Of a stretch of DNA of 64,000 bases, positions 35,303 to 46,206 are shown piece by piece. The translations under genes and the position numbers were made by a program. This DNA comes from an uncultured Dorea sp. (GTDB taxonomy: Bacteria; Bacillota; Clostridia; Lachnospirales; Lachnospiraceae). Where the stretch lies: NCBI GenBank assembly GCA_934307335.1, contig CAKRCL010000002.1:1-64000 (forward strand). The letters are read 5' to 3'. A model generated the notes under the pieces. That model worked only from the letters and a program-made list of their open reading frames with translations. It had not been told where the DNA came from and made no database searches. Each line of letters starts with the position of its first letter. Position 1 is the first letter of the stretch.

Positions 35303-35719
35303 ATGGCAAATATCCAATTGACCGAAAATCTTCGCATTCTGCGTGAGAGAAGTAATCTTACACAAGAAGATTTTCGTAAACATCTGAATATTTCACGTCA
35401 GACCTATTCAAATTATGAACGCGGCACCCGCACTCCTGATTTGGATTTGCTCAAATTAATTGCTGACTTTTATCATATTACCATTGATGAACTATTATTC
35501 TGTAATGGCTATAAAATCCCTCTCTATTCTCAAAATTCAAACCGGATTTCCGAGGGTGAGATTCCTTATATTAAATGCAAAAAATCTGATAACATTATCT
35601 ATCTTACAGATGACGAGTTAAAACTGATTCTTAAACTTCGTTCCGCTTCTGACGATGTCAAGCAGCTTATCAATGGCTTTCTAAACAATATAGATAATAC
35701 AAATCAACATACAGATTAA
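35303..35719 (+). CDS. XRE-family helix-turn-helix regulator
   Basis: The 138-residue protein starts MANIQLTENLRILRE with a Cro/C1-type HTH (LTQEDFRKHLNISRQTYSNYERG) in its first 65 residues. A C-terminal part of unknown fold has a helix near its end (LKLILKLRSASDDVKQLIN). GGAGGATAAC lies before ATG 35303. It is a free-standing regulator with its own terminators on both sides; the target is unknown. Confidence 0.9.
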   Translation: MANIQLTENLRILRERSNLTQEDFRKHLNISRQTYSNYERGTRTPDLDLLKLIADFYHITIDELLFCNGYKIPLYSQNSNRISEGEIPYIKCKKSDNIIYLTDDELKLILKLRSASDDVKQLINGFLNNIDNTNQHTD

Positions 35720-35752
35720 TCTTTTTTACCAAATATATTTCTTATTAAAACG

Positions 35753-35803
35753 AAAAGTCATGAACCGTTCAATCAAAATCAGACTACGGATCATGACTTT
35801 TTT
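35753..35803. terminator. Convergent terminator between xre and lysC
   Basis: AAAAGTCATGA (35753-35763) pairs with TCATGACTTTT (35791 onward) with A/T runs on both sides and a loop of about 27 bases. It serves the xre gene on the plus strand and lysC on the minus strand. Confidence 0.8.
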
Positions 35804-35811
35804 ATATTTTT

Positions 35812-37020
35812 CTATTCTTCCATCACAAATTCATCATGCACTGCATTCATGGCTTTATCAATGTCTTTTTCTGATACCAGCACAGTAATACGAATTTCCG
35901 AAGTAGAAATCATATTAATATTAACTCTGGAATTATATAATGCCTCAAACATTCTGGATGCCACTCCCGGATTACTCATCATTCCTGCACCAACAACTGA
36001 CAATTTAGCAACATCCTTATTAAAAGTAATATCTTTGATCGTCAGTCTTTCTTTATTCTTATCCAGCACTTCCAGTGCAGGCTCTAAATCATCTGAAGCT
36101 ACTGTAAAGGAAATGTCTTTTGTTCCCTCGCGTCCTACAGACTGTAAAATAATATCAACATTAATATTATTAGCAGCCAATGTGTCAAATACGCCAAATG
36201 CGGTTCCCGGTTTATCCTCTACTCCAATGACCGAAATTCTTGCTGTATTTTTATCTGCTGCAACTCCTGTTACTAACAGTTTTTCCATTCCTGTTCCCTC
36301 CCCTACTATGGTTCCTTCCGATGTATTCAGGCTAGATCTGACTACCAGATCTACATTATATTTTTTCGCCATCTCGACTGATCGGTTATGAAGTACTTTA
36401 GCTCCCAGACTGGCCAGCTCTAACATCTCATCATAAGTAATAAAATCTAGTTTTTTTGCATTTTTTACCACTCTTGGATCGGCTGTATACACACCATCTA
36501 CATCTGTATAAATCTCGCATCTGTCAGCGTGAAGTACTGCTGCAAGAGCAACTGCCGTTGTATCAGAACCGCCACGGCCAAGTGTTGTAATATCGTCATA
36601 TTTATTTACACCCTGAAATCCAGTTACAATCACAATCTTTCTGGAATCCAATTCATGTCTGATACGTTTTGTATCTACACGTTTAAATCTTGCATTGCCA
36701 TATTTAGATGTTGCATGCATAACGACCTGAAAGGCATTCAATGAAACCGCCGGAACATCCAGTGCCTGCATAGCCATTGCCATCAGAGAAACCGACACCT
36801 GTTCACCTGTTGTCAAAAGCATATCAAGCTCTCGCTTCTTTGCATTCGGATTAATTGAATTTGCCAGTTCAATCAGTTCATCTGTTGTATCCCCCATAGC
36901 CGAAAGCACAACAACTACGTCATGTCCTGCTTTATAGTCTTCAATGCAGCGTCTAGCCACATTATATATTCGTTCTTTATTAGCAACAGAACTGCCGCCA
37001 AATTTTTTAACGATCAGCAT
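35812..37020 (-). CDS. lysC: Aspartate kinase
   Basis: Aspartokinase makes aspartyl phosphate at the head of the lysine, threonine and methionine pathways. The 402-residue protein begins MLIVKKFGGSSVANKERI, has FQGVNKYDDITTLGRGGSD for substrate binding, and ends with two ACT domains (VGVEDKPGTAF-like and SVVGAGMMSNPGVASRMF), so feedback control by end products is likely. It ends the prfB-hom-lysC run; no lysine riboswitch is visible. Confidence 0.96.
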   Translation of the reverse strand: MLIVKKFGGSSVANKERIYNVARRCIEDYKAGHDVVVVLSAMGDTTDELIELANSINPNAKKRELDMLLTTGEQVSVSLMAMAMQALDVPAVSLNAFQVVMHATSKYGNARFKRVDTKRIRHELDSRKIVIVTGFQGVNKYDDITTLGRGGSDTTAVALAAVLHADRCEIYTDVDGVYTADPRVVKNAKKLDFITYDEMLELASLGAKVLHNRSVEMAKKYNVDLVVRSSLNTSEGTIVGEGTGMEKLLVTGVAADKNTARISVIGVEDKPGTAFGVFDTLAANNINVDIILQSVGREGTKDISFTVASDDLEPALEVLDKNKERLTIKDITFNKDVAKLSVVGAGMMSNPGVASRMFEALYNSRVNINMISTSEIRITVLVSEKDIDKAMNAVHDEFVMEE

Positions 37021-37037
37021 ATTTTCTCCTCTTTACT

Positions 37038-38258
37038 TTAATCTTCAATACGAATCATATGAAGAATCTGATCTCCATAACTCTTCGCTCTTGTATCATA
37101 ATCGCCTTCCATCATAACAGGTGTAACAAATCCGAATTCTTCTTCCAGACCATCCACCTTCACGATTTCAACTTCACCAAAAGAATACCTAATATCCTCT
37201 ATCTTTTCCTCAACATTTCCTCTCATACGGATGAAGAAACGTCTCTTCATAGATGATTTATCTTCCAGGCAAAGTTTTTCTTCTTTCCACATAGTCATAA
37301 CATTACGATTCAGATTCTTAGAAGCCTCTACAACATCTGACACAACAGCACTCGCAGTTGGAAGTTTTCCCGCACCGCTTCCATAGAACATCGCATCTCC
37401 CAAAACATTACCGTGAACAAAGATTGCATTAAAAACTCCATTCACATTATACAACGGATGTTCTGGATAAAGCATACACGGTGCCACAATTGCACCAAGT
37501 CTCTCACCATGCCTTTTACTGGATGCAAGCAATTTAATTGTAGCTCCCATTGTTTTCGCATACTTCATATCTTCCACTGTAATTTTCGTAATTCCTTCAC
37601 AGTAAATATCTTCAAAATCCACTTGTTGTCCGGAAATTAATGATGATAAGATTGCAATTTTTCTACATGCATCATACCCTTCTACATCTGCCTCCGGGTT
37701 GAATTCCGCATACCCTTTTTCCTGTGCTTCTTTTAATACGGAGTCATAGTCTGCCCCTTCATAGAACATCTTTGTCAACATGTAGTTTGTTGTACCATTT
37801 AAAATTCCGGTAATTTCTTCAATTTCATCTGCCGTCAATGATGAATTCAATGGTCTGATAATCGGAATTCCGCCTCCGACACTTGCCTCAAATAAAAAGT
37901 TAATATTTTTTTCTTTTGCAATAGAAAGAAGCTCTGCACCATGCTTTGCGACAAGTGCTTTGTTAGAAGTAACTACACATTTTCCTGCAAGAAGACTCCT
38001 TTTAACAAATGTATAAGCCGGCTCGATTCCACCCATTACTTCCACAACAATCTGAATATCACTATCTGAAACAATCGTCTCAAAATCATGAATCACTTTC
38101 TCCTGAATCGGATCTCCCGGAAAATCACGAATATCCAGTACATATTTTACATTCAATGCATCTCCGATTCTCTGGGCAATACGTGCTCCGTTAGTATTGA
38201 TAACCTCTACAACTCCTGATCCTACTGTACCATAACCCATCACTGCTATATTTATCAT
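37038..38258 (-). CDS. hom: Homoserine dehydrogenase
   Basis: This enzyme reduces aspartate semialdehyde to homoserine. The 406-residue protein has the NAD(P)-binding GYGTVGSGVVEV, the catalytic region with EASVGGGIPIIRPL and GILNGTTNYMLTKM, and YAEFNPEADVEGYDACRK. The short C-terminal ACT-like part is present. The start ATG overlaps the prfB stop codon by four bases (ATGA), giving translational coupling. Confidence 0.96.
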   Translation of the reverse strand: MINIAVMGYGTVGSGVVEVINTNGARIAQRIGDALNVKYVLDIRDFPGDPIQEKVIHDFETIVSDSDIQIVVEVMGGIEPAYTFVKRSLLAGKCVVTSNKALVAKHGAELLSIAKEKNINFLFEASVGGGIPIIRPLNSSLTADEIEEITGILNGTTNYMLTKMFYEGADYDSVLKEAQEKGYAEFNPEADVEGYDACRKIAILSSLISGQQVDFEDIYCEGITKITVEDMKYAKTMGATIKLLASSKRHGERLGAIVAPCMLYPEHPLYNVNGVFNAIFVHGNVLGDAMFYGSGAGKLPTASAVVSDVVEASKNLNRNVMTMWKEEKLCLEDKSSMKRRFFIRMRGNVEEKIEDIRYSFGEVEIVKVDGLEEEFGFVTPVMMEGDYDTRAKSYGDQILHMIRIED

Positions 38259-39380
38259 ACCATTCCTTCCTTTCCATTGCCCGCTGTCTGTTTCAAATAG
38301 GCATTTATAAATAAATCAAGATCACCATCCAGAACTGCTGTAACATTGCCATTCTCCACATTTGTCCTATGATCTTTCACCAACGTATACGGTTGCATAA
38401 CATAAGAACGAATTTGGTTTCCAAATCCGATATCTTTCACTTCTCCTCGAATATCTGATACTTTTTCAGCCTGTTCTTGTTCCTGCAAAAGCTTTAACTT
38501 TGCTTTCAACATCTGCATTGCTTTTTCTTTATTGTGATGCTGTGACCTTTCATTCTGACACTGCACCACGATTCCAGTCGGCAAATGTGTAATTCGAATA
38601 GCTGAAGATGTCTTATTAACATGCTGTCCACCGGCTCCACTTGCACGATAAGTATCAATTTTCAAATCATCGTCCGAAATATCAATATCTATTTCTTCTT
38701 CTATATCCGGCACCACATCACAAGACGCAAAAGAAGTCTGTCTCTTTCCTGCAGAATTAAAAGGCGAAATTCTCACCAGTCTGTGTACACCCTTTTCGGA
38801 TTTCAGATATCCGTATGCATTTTCTCCAACTACTTCAAATGTAATATTTTTAATTCCTGTAATATCTCCATCCAAATAATCCAGCACCTGAACTGAAAAC
38901 CCTTTTGTAGCAAACCATCTGGTATACATGCGGTATAACATATTCACCCAGTCACATGCCTCCGTACCACCAGTTCCTGCATGTAAAGTCATAATTGCAT
39001 TACAAGAGTCATATTCTCCTGACAGCAATGTCTGAATTCTCAACTTTTCATAGTCTTTTTCAAATGCATCAATATCCCGTTCTATCTCCTTTACCATTGA
39101 CCGGTCTTCCTCTTCATCAGCCATTTCGATCAAGGTACATATATCATCATATTCCGAATACAGTGCATGAATGACTTTCAAATGTTCCTGAAGATCTTTC
39201 AGTTCTTTCATAATCTTCTGCGATTCTTCCGGAGCATCCCAGAATCCCGGTTCTTCGATTTTACGCTCCAGTTCTTCTACTCTGTTCTCTTTACCTGAAA
39301 TGTCAAAGTGAATCCCTCATTTCGGCAAGAGGTTCTTCATAAGAGTTCATAACTCCTTTATACTGTTCCAGTTCTATCAC
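38255..39380 (-). CDS. prfB: Peptide chain release factor 2, with programmed +1 frameshift
   Basis: RF2 releases peptides at UGA and UAA. A short first ORF of 25 codons starts at GTG 39380 (GAGGTGAG upstream) and stops at TGA 39305-39303 in the classic CTT-TGA-C slippery context, preceded by GAGGGA. A +1 shift continues into the long ORF to give 374 residues. The anticodon-mimic SPF is seen in RISPFNSAG and the catalytic GGQ in GAGGQHVNK. High RF2 ends translation at the TGA, while low RF2 allows the shift, so the gene controls its own level. Confidence 0.95.
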
Positions 39381-39426
39381 GCTGCCTCACCTCTTTCTAT
39401 ACTTAAATTACTCTTTAAAAGACTTC

Positions 39427-39452
39427 TCTCCCGTCGCTTTTGCAACGGGAGA
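39427..39452 (-). terminator. Hairpin between secA and prfB
   Basis: TCTCCCGTCGC (39427-39437) pairs with GCAACGGGAGA (39442-39452) around TTTT. The T run after it is weak, so it may be a partial terminator or a processing site between the two genes. Confidence 0.6.
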
Positions 39453-39464
39453 TTCTTCCCTTGA

Positions 39465-42032
39465 TTATTTATTCTTTCCACAACACTGCTTGTACTTTTT
39501 ACCACTTCCACACGGGCATGGATCATTCGGGTAAATCTTCTTATTCTCACGCTTTTTAGGCTCACGAAGTGCTGTATCGTCTTTATTAGTTCCAGTTACT
39601 TTTGCTACCTGCTCACGTTCTGCCTTTTGTTCGATTCTCACGTGCATCAGAGTTCTTACTGTTGTTTCCGTGATAGCCTGTGTCATCTCTCCGAACATAT
39701 CATATCCGAGCATCTTATATTCTACCTTTGGATCACGGTTACCATATGCCTGTAATCCAATACCCTGACGGAGTTGATCCATATCATCAATATGATCCAT
39801 CCATTTTGCATCAATAACTTTTAAAAGTACAACTCGCTCCAGTTCACGGATATGCTCCGGCTCCGGGAATTCTGCCTCTTTTGCTTCGTATGCTTTTGCT
39901 GCGCGCTCTTTCAACAGATGCTTCAGCTCTTTCTGTCCCATACCTTTGACATCATCTGGTGTCACTGGTTTCATCGGTATAGTTCCCCCGATTACACGAT
40001 TCAATTCGATCAAATCCCAATCCTCATAATCCTGATCGGCAGAGATTTCTGTATCTACTGTATTCTCAATATAATCGTTGATCATATGGAAGATTGAATC
40101 ACGCATATTCTCACCATCAAGTACACGTCTTCTCTCTTCATAAATAATCTCTCTTTGCTCATTCATAACCTGATCATATTCTAGCAAATTCTTACGAATA
40201 GCAAAGTTGTTGCTCTCGATTTTCTGCTGAGCTTTCTCGATTGCACTGGAAAGCATCTTGTGTTCGATCTGCTCGCCTTCCTCAACTCCCATTGCCTCAA
40301 ACACCTGCATCAGTCTTTCAGATCCAAACAATCTCATCAGATCATCTTCCAAAGAAATGTAAAATCTGGATTCTCCCGGATCTCCCTGACGACCGGAACG
40401 GCCTCGCAACTGATTATCAATACGTCTGGACTCATGACGCTCTGTACCAATAATCTTAAGACCGCCTGCTTCTCTTGATTCATCATCTAATTTAATATCG
40501 GTACCACGACCAGCCATGTTTGTCGCAATCGTTACTGCATCATGGATACCTGCCTGTGCTACGATCTCAGCCTCAAGTTCATGATACTTCGCATTCAACA
40601 CATTATGTTTGATTCCTCTTCTTCTAAGCATGCCACTTAAAAGTTCAGAAGTTTCAATTGTAATTGTACCAACCAGTACCGGCTGATGTTTTGCATGAGC
40701 TTTTTCAATCTCATCACAAACTGCATTGAACTTTTCTTTCTTTGTCTTATATACAACGTCTTCCAGATCTTTTCTCGCAACTGGCCGATTCGTCGGGATT
40801 TCAATGACATCCATTCCATAAATCTCACGGAACTCTTTTTCTTCGGTAAGGGCAGTACCGGTCATACCGGCTTTCTTTTCAAATTTATTAAATAAATTCT
40901 GGAATGTAATGGTTGCCAGCGTCTTGCTCTCTCTTTTAACCTTTACATGTTCTTTTGCTTCAATCGCCTGATGAAGTCCGTCGGAATAACGACGTCCCGG
41001 CATAATACGTCCTGTAAATTCGTCTACGATCAGAACTTCATCATCTTTTACAACATAATCCTGATCCCGGAACATCAGATTATGTGCTCGAAGTGCAAGA
41101 ATAATATTATGCTGGATCTCCAGATTCTCCGGATCAGCAAGGTTTTCAATATGGAAGAACTTTTCAACCTTCTTCACACCATCTTCTGTAAGGTTGATAT
41201 TCTTCTCTTTTTCATTAACAATAAAGTCCCCTGTCTCTTCAATATCTTCGCCCATGATAGCATTCATCTTACTGAATTCGCCACTGGCTTCTCCTTTTTC
41301 CAACTGACGAGCCAGAATATCACATGCCTCATAAAGCTTTGTTGATTTATCACTCTGACCGGAAATAATCAAAGGTGTTCTTGCTTCATCAATCAATACA
41401 GAGTCAACCTCATCAATGATTGCATACTTCAATCCCCTCTGAACAAGCTGCTCTTTGTAAATTACCATGTTATCTCTCAGATAATCAAATCCAAGTTCAT
41501 TATTCGTTACATAAGTAATATCACAATTATACGCAGCACGTCTTTCATCATTATCCATGCTGTTCAATACGACACCAACTGTCAATCCAAGAAATTCATG
41601 CACCTGTCCCATCCACTCAGCATCACGCTTTGCCAGATAGTCATTGACTGTTACAATGTGTACACCTTCACCTGTCAATGCATTCAAATATGCCGGAAGT
41701 GTAGATACCAATGTCTTACCTTCACCAGTCTTCATCTCAGAAATACGTCCCTGATGAAGAATAATTCCTCCGATCAACTGCACTCTATAATGCTTCATTC
41801 CGAGAGTTCTTCCGGCAGCTTCTCGTACAACTGCAAAAGCCTCCGGGAGAATATCATCCAATGTTTCTCCCTCTTTCAGTCGGCTTTTAAATTCCTGTGT
41901 CTTATTCTTAAGCTCTTCGTCGGAAAGCTGCTCCATCTGGGGCCCCAACGCTTCAATCTCATCTACAATGGGATAGATACGCTTCAACTCATTCTCACTA
42001 TGTGTTCCAAATATTTTTTGCAGTAAACCCAT
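39465..42032 (-). CDS. secA: Protein translocase ATPase SecA
   Basis: SecA drives preproteins through SecYEG. The 855-residue protein has Walker [13 protein letters not shown], the DEAD-like [16 protein letters not shown], the second nucleotide domain with [12 protein letters not shown], and a C-terminal zinc motif [14 protein letters not shown] that binds SecB or ribosomes. It is upstream of prfB, a common order. Confidence 0.97.
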   Translation of the reverse strand: MGLLQKIFGTHSENELKRIYPIVDEIEALGPQMEQLSDEELKNKTQEFKSRLKEGETLDDILPEAFAVVREAAGRTLGMKHYRVQLIGGIILHQGRISEMKTGEGKTLVSTLPAYLNALTGEGVHIVTVNDYLAKRDAEWMGQVHEFLGLTVGVVLNSMDNDERRAAYNCDITYVTNNELGFDYLRDNMVIYKEQLVQRGLKYAIIDEVDSVLIDEARTPLIISGQSDKSTKLYEACDILARQLEKGEASGEFSKMNAIMGEDIEETGDFIVNEKEKNINLTEDGVKKVEKFFHIENLADPENLEIQHNIILALRAHNLMFRDQDYVVKDDEVLIVDEFTGRIMPGRRYSDGLHQAIEAKEHVKVKRESKTLATITFQNLFNKFEKKAGMTGTALTEEKEFREIYGMDVIEIPTNRPVARKDLEDVVYKTKKEKFNAVCDEIEKAHAKHQPVLVGTITIETSELLSGMLRRRGIKHNVLNAKYHELEAEIVAQAGIHDAVTIATNMAGRGTDIKLDDESREAGGLKIIGTERHESRRIDNQLRGRSGRQGDPGESRFYISLEDDLMRLFGSERLMQVFEAMGVEEGEQIEHKMLSSAIEKAQQKIESNNFAIRKNLLEYDQVMNEQREIIYEERRRVLDGENMRDSIFHMINDYIENTVDTEISADQDYEDWDLIELNRVIGGTIPMKPVTPDDVKGMGQKELKHLLKERAAKAYEAKEAEFPEPEHIRELERVVLLKVIDAKWMDHIDDMDQLRQGIGLQAYGNRDPKVEYKMLGYDMFGEMTQAITETTVRTLMHVRIEQKAEREQVAKVTGTNKDDTALREPKKRENKKIYPNDPCPCGSGKKYKQCCGKNK

Positions 42033-42134
42033 ATCTATATACTACTCCTTGTCCGTAAAATTACTCAGTCTCCATTTTATCACTATCAAAGCTTCAATTC
42101 AACCAATTTAGAAAGTGTTTTCAAACTGTTCACA

Positions 42135-42902
42135 TTATATTTCTTTTATCTTTTCATAAGGAAGTACTCCGCCAAAAAGATCCAGGGCACTGCCTATTGT
42201 AAAATCTACTTTTCCATTCGTTTTTTTTCTAAAATTTTCAATATCCGAAAGACTTGCAATACCACCTGCATAGGTAACCGGGATCTTATCAAATCTTCCG
42301 AGAAGTTCTGCAAGTTCTTCATCAATTCCAGCTGCTTTTCCTTCTACATCCACACCATGTACAAGATATTCATCACAATAATCTGCAATTTCATTAAGAA
42401 CCGCTCCTGTGAGTTTTACATCCGTAAACTTCTGCCAACGATCTGTAACAATATAATATCCGTCTTCTTTTTTTCTACAACTCAAATCAATAACGATTTT
42501 TTCTTTTCCCAGCACAGCTTTTAATCTTTCCATATTTTTCCAGTTTATTTTTCCATCTTGAAAGATATAAGAAGTGACGATCACATGACTTGCCCCTGCA
42601 TCCAGAAATTCTTCGGCATTCTGATCATTGATACCTCCGCCGACCTGAAGTCCTCCCGGATAAGTACGAAGTGCAAGCATCGCCTGTGCCTTTGTCTGTT
42701 CATAATAATCAGATGCTTGAGGATTTAACAATATCACATGGCCGCCTTTCAGTCCGTCCTTTTTATACAAATCTGCATAATAATCTGCATCTTTCGATGC
42801 AGTAAAATTTTCCCTGGCCTGATTACCTTGATCCGTTAAACTTCCTCCGACAATTTGTTTTACTTTTCCATTATGTATATCAATACACGGTCTGAAATGC
42901 AT
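42135..42902 (-). CDS. hisA: HisA-like isomerase of the eukaryotic (HIS6) type
   Basis: This is a 255-residue TIM barrel that should isomerise ProFAR to PRFAR in histidine synthesis. It begins MHFRPCIDIHNGKVKQIVGG, with the first catalytic Asp in CIDIHNGKV. The sequence is of the eukaryotic HIS6 subtype rather than the common bacterial one: it has EYLVHGVDVEGKAAGID and VTYAGGIASLSDI. No other his genes are near. It may do the normal histidine step, with the rest of the pathway elsewhere. Confidence 0.85.
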   Translation of the reverse strand: MHFRPCIDIHNGKVKQIVGGSLTDQGNQARENFTASKDADYYADLYKKDGLKGGHVILLNPQASDYYEQTKAQAMLALRTYPGGLQVGGGINDQNAEEFLDAGASHVIVTSYIFQDGKINWKNMERLKAVLGKEKIVIDLSCRKKEDGYYIVTDRWQKFTDVKLTGAVLNEIADYCDEYLVHGVDVEGKAAGIDEELAELLGRFDKIPVTYAGGIASLSDIENFRKKTNGKVDFTIGSALDLFGGVLPYEKIKEI

Positions 42903-42925
42903 GACATAACTCCTTTCTTGTATTC

Positions 42926-43000
42926 AAAAGAGACGACTCTGGTCTTCCAGAAAGCATAAGTAAAACTCCTAGCTTAGAGAAGATGCAGCCGCCGTCTCTT
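42926..43000 (-). terminator. Long-loop terminator after the small lipoprotein gene
   Basis: AAAGAGACG near 42927 pairs with CGTCTCTTTT near 42991, with T runs outside. It lies downstream of the lipoprotein gene on the minus strand and upstream of hisA. Confidence 0.55.
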
Positions 43001-43031
43001 TTCATCACTATATAACTGTTATTTTTTCTTC

Positions 43032-43265
43032 TTATCGGTCACTTACATTATCTTTATCAGTTGTCACATCATCCACACCATCTTTTATATCGTCGCCGAT
43101 CTTATCCATGGCACTGTCGCCTTTTTCTGTATCATTCGTACCATTATCATTTACCACATCATTCTGACCAGCACCATTGTCATCCGCATTACCTGCACAG
43201 GCTGTAACGGACGTCATAATACCAACACACATCATGAGTAATAATATTTTTTTCAACTGTTTCAT
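43032..43265 (-). CDS. Small acidic lipoprotein
   Basis: A 77-residue product with a basic start, a hydrophobic helix and a lipobox VTACAG; the modified Cys is at residue 23. The mature part is almost only Asp, Asn, Gly and Thr with no domain. GGAGATG-like sequence precedes the start. It is probably a surface-anchored protein of unknown role. Confidence 0.75.
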   Translation of the reverse strand: MKQLKKILLLMMCVGIMTSVTACAGNADDNGAGQNDVVNDNGTNDTEKGDSAMDKIGDDIKDGVDDVTTDKDNVSDR

Positions 43266-43371
43266 AATCCATCTCCTTTTTCATATAGAATTCATTCTGC
43301 AAATGCTTCACTTGCTGCTAGTAATATCTGCATTTTCCAATTTTTCTATACCTTTCAGAGATTAATATTAT

Positions 43372-45324
43372 TTACAATCTTTCAGCAATGCGACCACTTC
43401 TATAAGCTTCCAGCAAAAATTCGAGATCATGAATCTGCTCTACGAGTTCTTTTCCAACATCTGTATCAGCCACCGATTGGCGTTTTGCAACAATTTCTGT
43501 CACAATCGTATCCGAATGAATATCTGTTTCTTTCTCAATTGCTGATTCTTTTGATTCAAATGGTTCATGTGCACTCAAGATCATACCGTAAGAATTATAA
43601 ATCAATGTATATCCTGCAATTCCGGTCTGCTTCTGATATGCCCTTGAGAATCCTCCATCAATGACAAATACTTTACCATTACATTTCACCGGAGTTTCTC
43701 CATTCTTTGATTTCACCGGAACATGTCCGTTAATAATATGGCTGAAAGAATGTTCCAGTCCAAATTCTTTCAAAATCTTATCAACTATTTTATCATTTTC
43801 TAAAAATGCATAATAAGGATTCTTCTTTTCGGTGTGAGTTTCTTTTTCTGCGAGAAAATATCGTTCAAAAGTTGCCATTTTATCTTTTCCAAACAACGGC
43901 GAATTTTCGCTGAGCCAGATATACCACATCATATCTCGTCCACGCTTACGCTCTTTTTCATCAATTGCATAAAATCCCTTTCTCACATAGCTTTCCAGGA
44001 CTTCATATAAAGCTTTCCCTTTATAATTTTTTCCATATATCCTTACAGATTTGAAACTTCCATCTTCGTTAAGAGGAATACATCCATGATATAAAAGGTT
44101 ATTGTTATACACTTTATGCAATCCACCCTTGCTTAATAAGAAATGCATATGACTCTGCAATTTTTCGCAATTCACAAATGCCTGTGTCAGTCTATCCAAC
44201 ACTTCCTCTTCTTCTTCCGTTAATGCATATGGACGTTTCGGATCGATTGTCGGAAAATTCTTATCCAATAATTCATAAGTTTTTCCATCTAATTCAATCA
44301 TTCCATTCTCATAATCAATCAGATGCAATAGATTTCTTCTTTCTAGTTTAAACCCCGGATTCTTCTTAATAATCTGACCTTCAATTTTAAACTGAATAAT
44401 TGAAATTGCTTTATGCATTTTCATATTCAACATCGTTTCACTTGGATCATAATCCGGGTCATCTTTCAAATCAAAACAAGTGCATGGATCATCTCGATAT
44501 GTCTTCAATGCAAATGTTGCAAGTGGCAGAAGATTGATTCCATATCCATCCTCAAGGATTTCCAAGTTCGCATATCTGGCACAAATACGGACAACATTCG
44601 CAACGCAGCCTTTCTGTCCCGCTGCCGCTCCCATCCAAAGTACATCGTGGTTCCCCCACTGTATATCAATAGAATGATAATTCATTAATTTATCCATAAT
44701 AATATGTGGTCCTGGACCTCTGTCATAAATATCCCCCACAATATGAAGATGATCCACTGTAAGTCTTTGTATCAACTCACTAAGTGCCACAATAAATTCC
44801 TCGGAACGCTTAATTCGGATAATCGTATCCACAATTGCATTGTAATAGGATTCTTTATCCAAAACATCCGCTTTTTCTGTAATCAATTCTTCGATTACAT
44901 ACGCAAATTCTGCCGGAAGAGCTTTTCGAACCTTCGACCTTGAATACTTACTCGATGTCCTTTTACATATTTCAATCAGACGGTACAGTGTAATCTTGTA
45001 CCAGTCTTCCATATTCTCTTCCTTTTTCTTAACGAGTTCCATCTTCTCTCTCGGATAATAAATAAGAGTAGCAAGGGTCTTCTTATCCTTACTACTCATA
45101 GTATTCCCGAAGACTTCGTCAATTTTTCTACGAACTGCTCCCGAACCATTCTTAAGTACATGGGAAAATGCTTCATATTCCCCATGAATGTCTGTAAGAA
45201 AATGTTCCGTACCTTTCGGCAGATTCAAAATTGCCTGTAAGTTGATAATCTCTGTTGATGCCTTCGCAATGGTCGGATACAGTTGAGAAAGTCTCTCTAA
45301 ATAACGTGATTCTAATTCTTTCAT
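43372..45324 (-). CDS. fbp: Fructose-1,6-bisphosphatase class III
   Basis: This is the large Firmicutes-type FBPase of gluconeogenesis with a metallophosphatase core. The 650-residue product has [29 protein letters not shown] and [11 protein letters not shown] as metal-binding motifs and a late INGHVPVK. I start at 45324, with GAGGAGAGG upstream; the frame stays open 8 codons more. It follows dapB with a short gap. Confidence 0.95.
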   Translation of the reverse strand: MKELESRYLERLSQLYPTIAKASTEIINLQAILNLPKGTEHFLTDIHGEYEAFSHVLKNGSGAVRRKIDEVFGNTMSSKDKKTLATLIYYPREKMELVKKKEENMEDWYKITLYRLIEICKRTSSKYSRSKVRKALPAEFAYVIEELITEKADVLDKESYYNAIVDTIIRIKRSEEFIVALSELIQRLTVDHLHIVGDIYDRGPGPHIIMDKLMNYHSIDIQWGNHDVLWMGAAAGQKGCVANVVRICARYANLEILEDGYGINLLPLATFALKTYRDDPCTCFDLKDDPDYDPSETMLNMKMHKAISIIQFKIEGQIIKKNPGFKLERRNLLHLIDYENGMIELDGKTYELLDKNFPTIDPKRPYALTEEEEEVLDRLTQAFVNCEKLQSHMHFLLSKGGLHKVYNNNLLYHGCIPLNEDGSFKSVRIYGKNYKGKALYEVLESYVRKGFYAIDEKERKRGRDMMWYIWLSENSPLFGKDKMATFERYFLAEKETHTEKKNPYYAFLENDKIVDKILKEFGLEHSFSHIINGHVPVKSKNGETPVKCNGKVFVIDGGFSRAYQKQTGIAGYTLIYNSYGMILSAHEPFESKESAIEKETDIHSDTIVTEIVAKRQSVADTDVGKELVEQIHDLEFLLEAYRSGRIAERL

Positions 45325-45349
45325 AACCTCTCCTCGAAATCTATACATA

Positions 45350-46108
45350 CTATTTTAATACTACATCTGACATATCATATCTTCCGACAGATTTACCAGC
45401 CAGGAATTTTGCAGCCTCAACTGCACCTTTTCCAAATACAGTTCTGGAATATGCGGTGTGTTTAAATTCAATAACTTCATCCACACCTGCAAAAAGTACT
45501 TCATGTTCCCCTACAATCGTACCTGCACGAACTGCTGATATGCCAAGTTCTTTTTTGTCACGTTTCTTTCTCACCTGACTTCTGTCATATACATATTCAT
45601 ATTGATTCTCTACTGCCTCGTTAATGGAATCTGCCAGAGCAATCGCAGTTCCACTTGGCGCATCCAGTTTCTGATTGTGGTGCTTTTCTACAATCTCAAT
45701 ATCATATCCTGCAGGTGATAATACTTTTGTTGCTTCCTTTAAAAGCTGCATCAGAAGATTGATTCCCAGCGACATATTTGCCGAACGAAGTACTGCCACT
45801 TTTTCAGATGCCTCTTCTACTTTCTGAAGCTGTTCCTCTGAAAGTCCTGTCGTACATAAAACAACCGGAATCTGATTTTTCACACTGTACTCCAAAAGTT
45901 CATCTACTGCTTTTGCATTCGAAAAATCAATGATAACATCTGCTTCCAGATTACAGTCTCCAATGTTCTTAAATACCGGGTAATCATTCGGGGCCTCTGT
46001 ATAAGCGTCAACTCCCGCAACAATTTCCACTTCTGTGTCTTCCTTTACAAGACCGGTAATCGCTCTTCCCATCTTGCCATTGCAGCCATGCATGATTGCA
46101 CGTACCAT
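45350..46108 (-). CDS. dapB: 4-hydroxy-tetrahydrodipicolinate reductase
   Basis: DapB reduces the dapA product with NAD(P)H in the lysine and diaminopimelate pathway. The 252-residue protein has the dinucleotide loop [20 protein letters not shown], and the substrate-binding [15 protein letters not shown]. It is downstream of dapA on the same strand and forms a dapA-dapB pair. Confidence 0.96.
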   Translation of the reverse strand: MVRAIMHGCNGKMGRAITGLVKEDTEVEIVAGVDAYTEAPNDYPVFKNIGDCNLEADVIIDFSNAKAVDELLEYSVKNQIPVVLCTTGLSEEQLQKVEEASEKVAVLRSANMSLGINLLMQLLKEATKVLSPAGYDIEIVEKHHNQKLDAPSGTAIALADSINEAVENQYEYVYDRSQVRKKRDKKELGISAVRAGTIVGEHEVLFAGVDEVIEFKHTAYSRTVFGKGAVEAAKFLAGKSVGRYDMSDVVLK

Positions 46109-46206
46109 AATGTCCGTTCCTCCTTAATATATAATATCTCTTTACATGATAGAAAAGGATATCACCCGGATACCCTTTTATCTATTTCTCATTGCTTAGA
46201 CGCTTC

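Noticed and set aside
35812-39400. Lysine riboswitch or T-box before lysC/hom/dapA
   Set aside because: The gaps in front of these genes are too short or lack the conserved elements.
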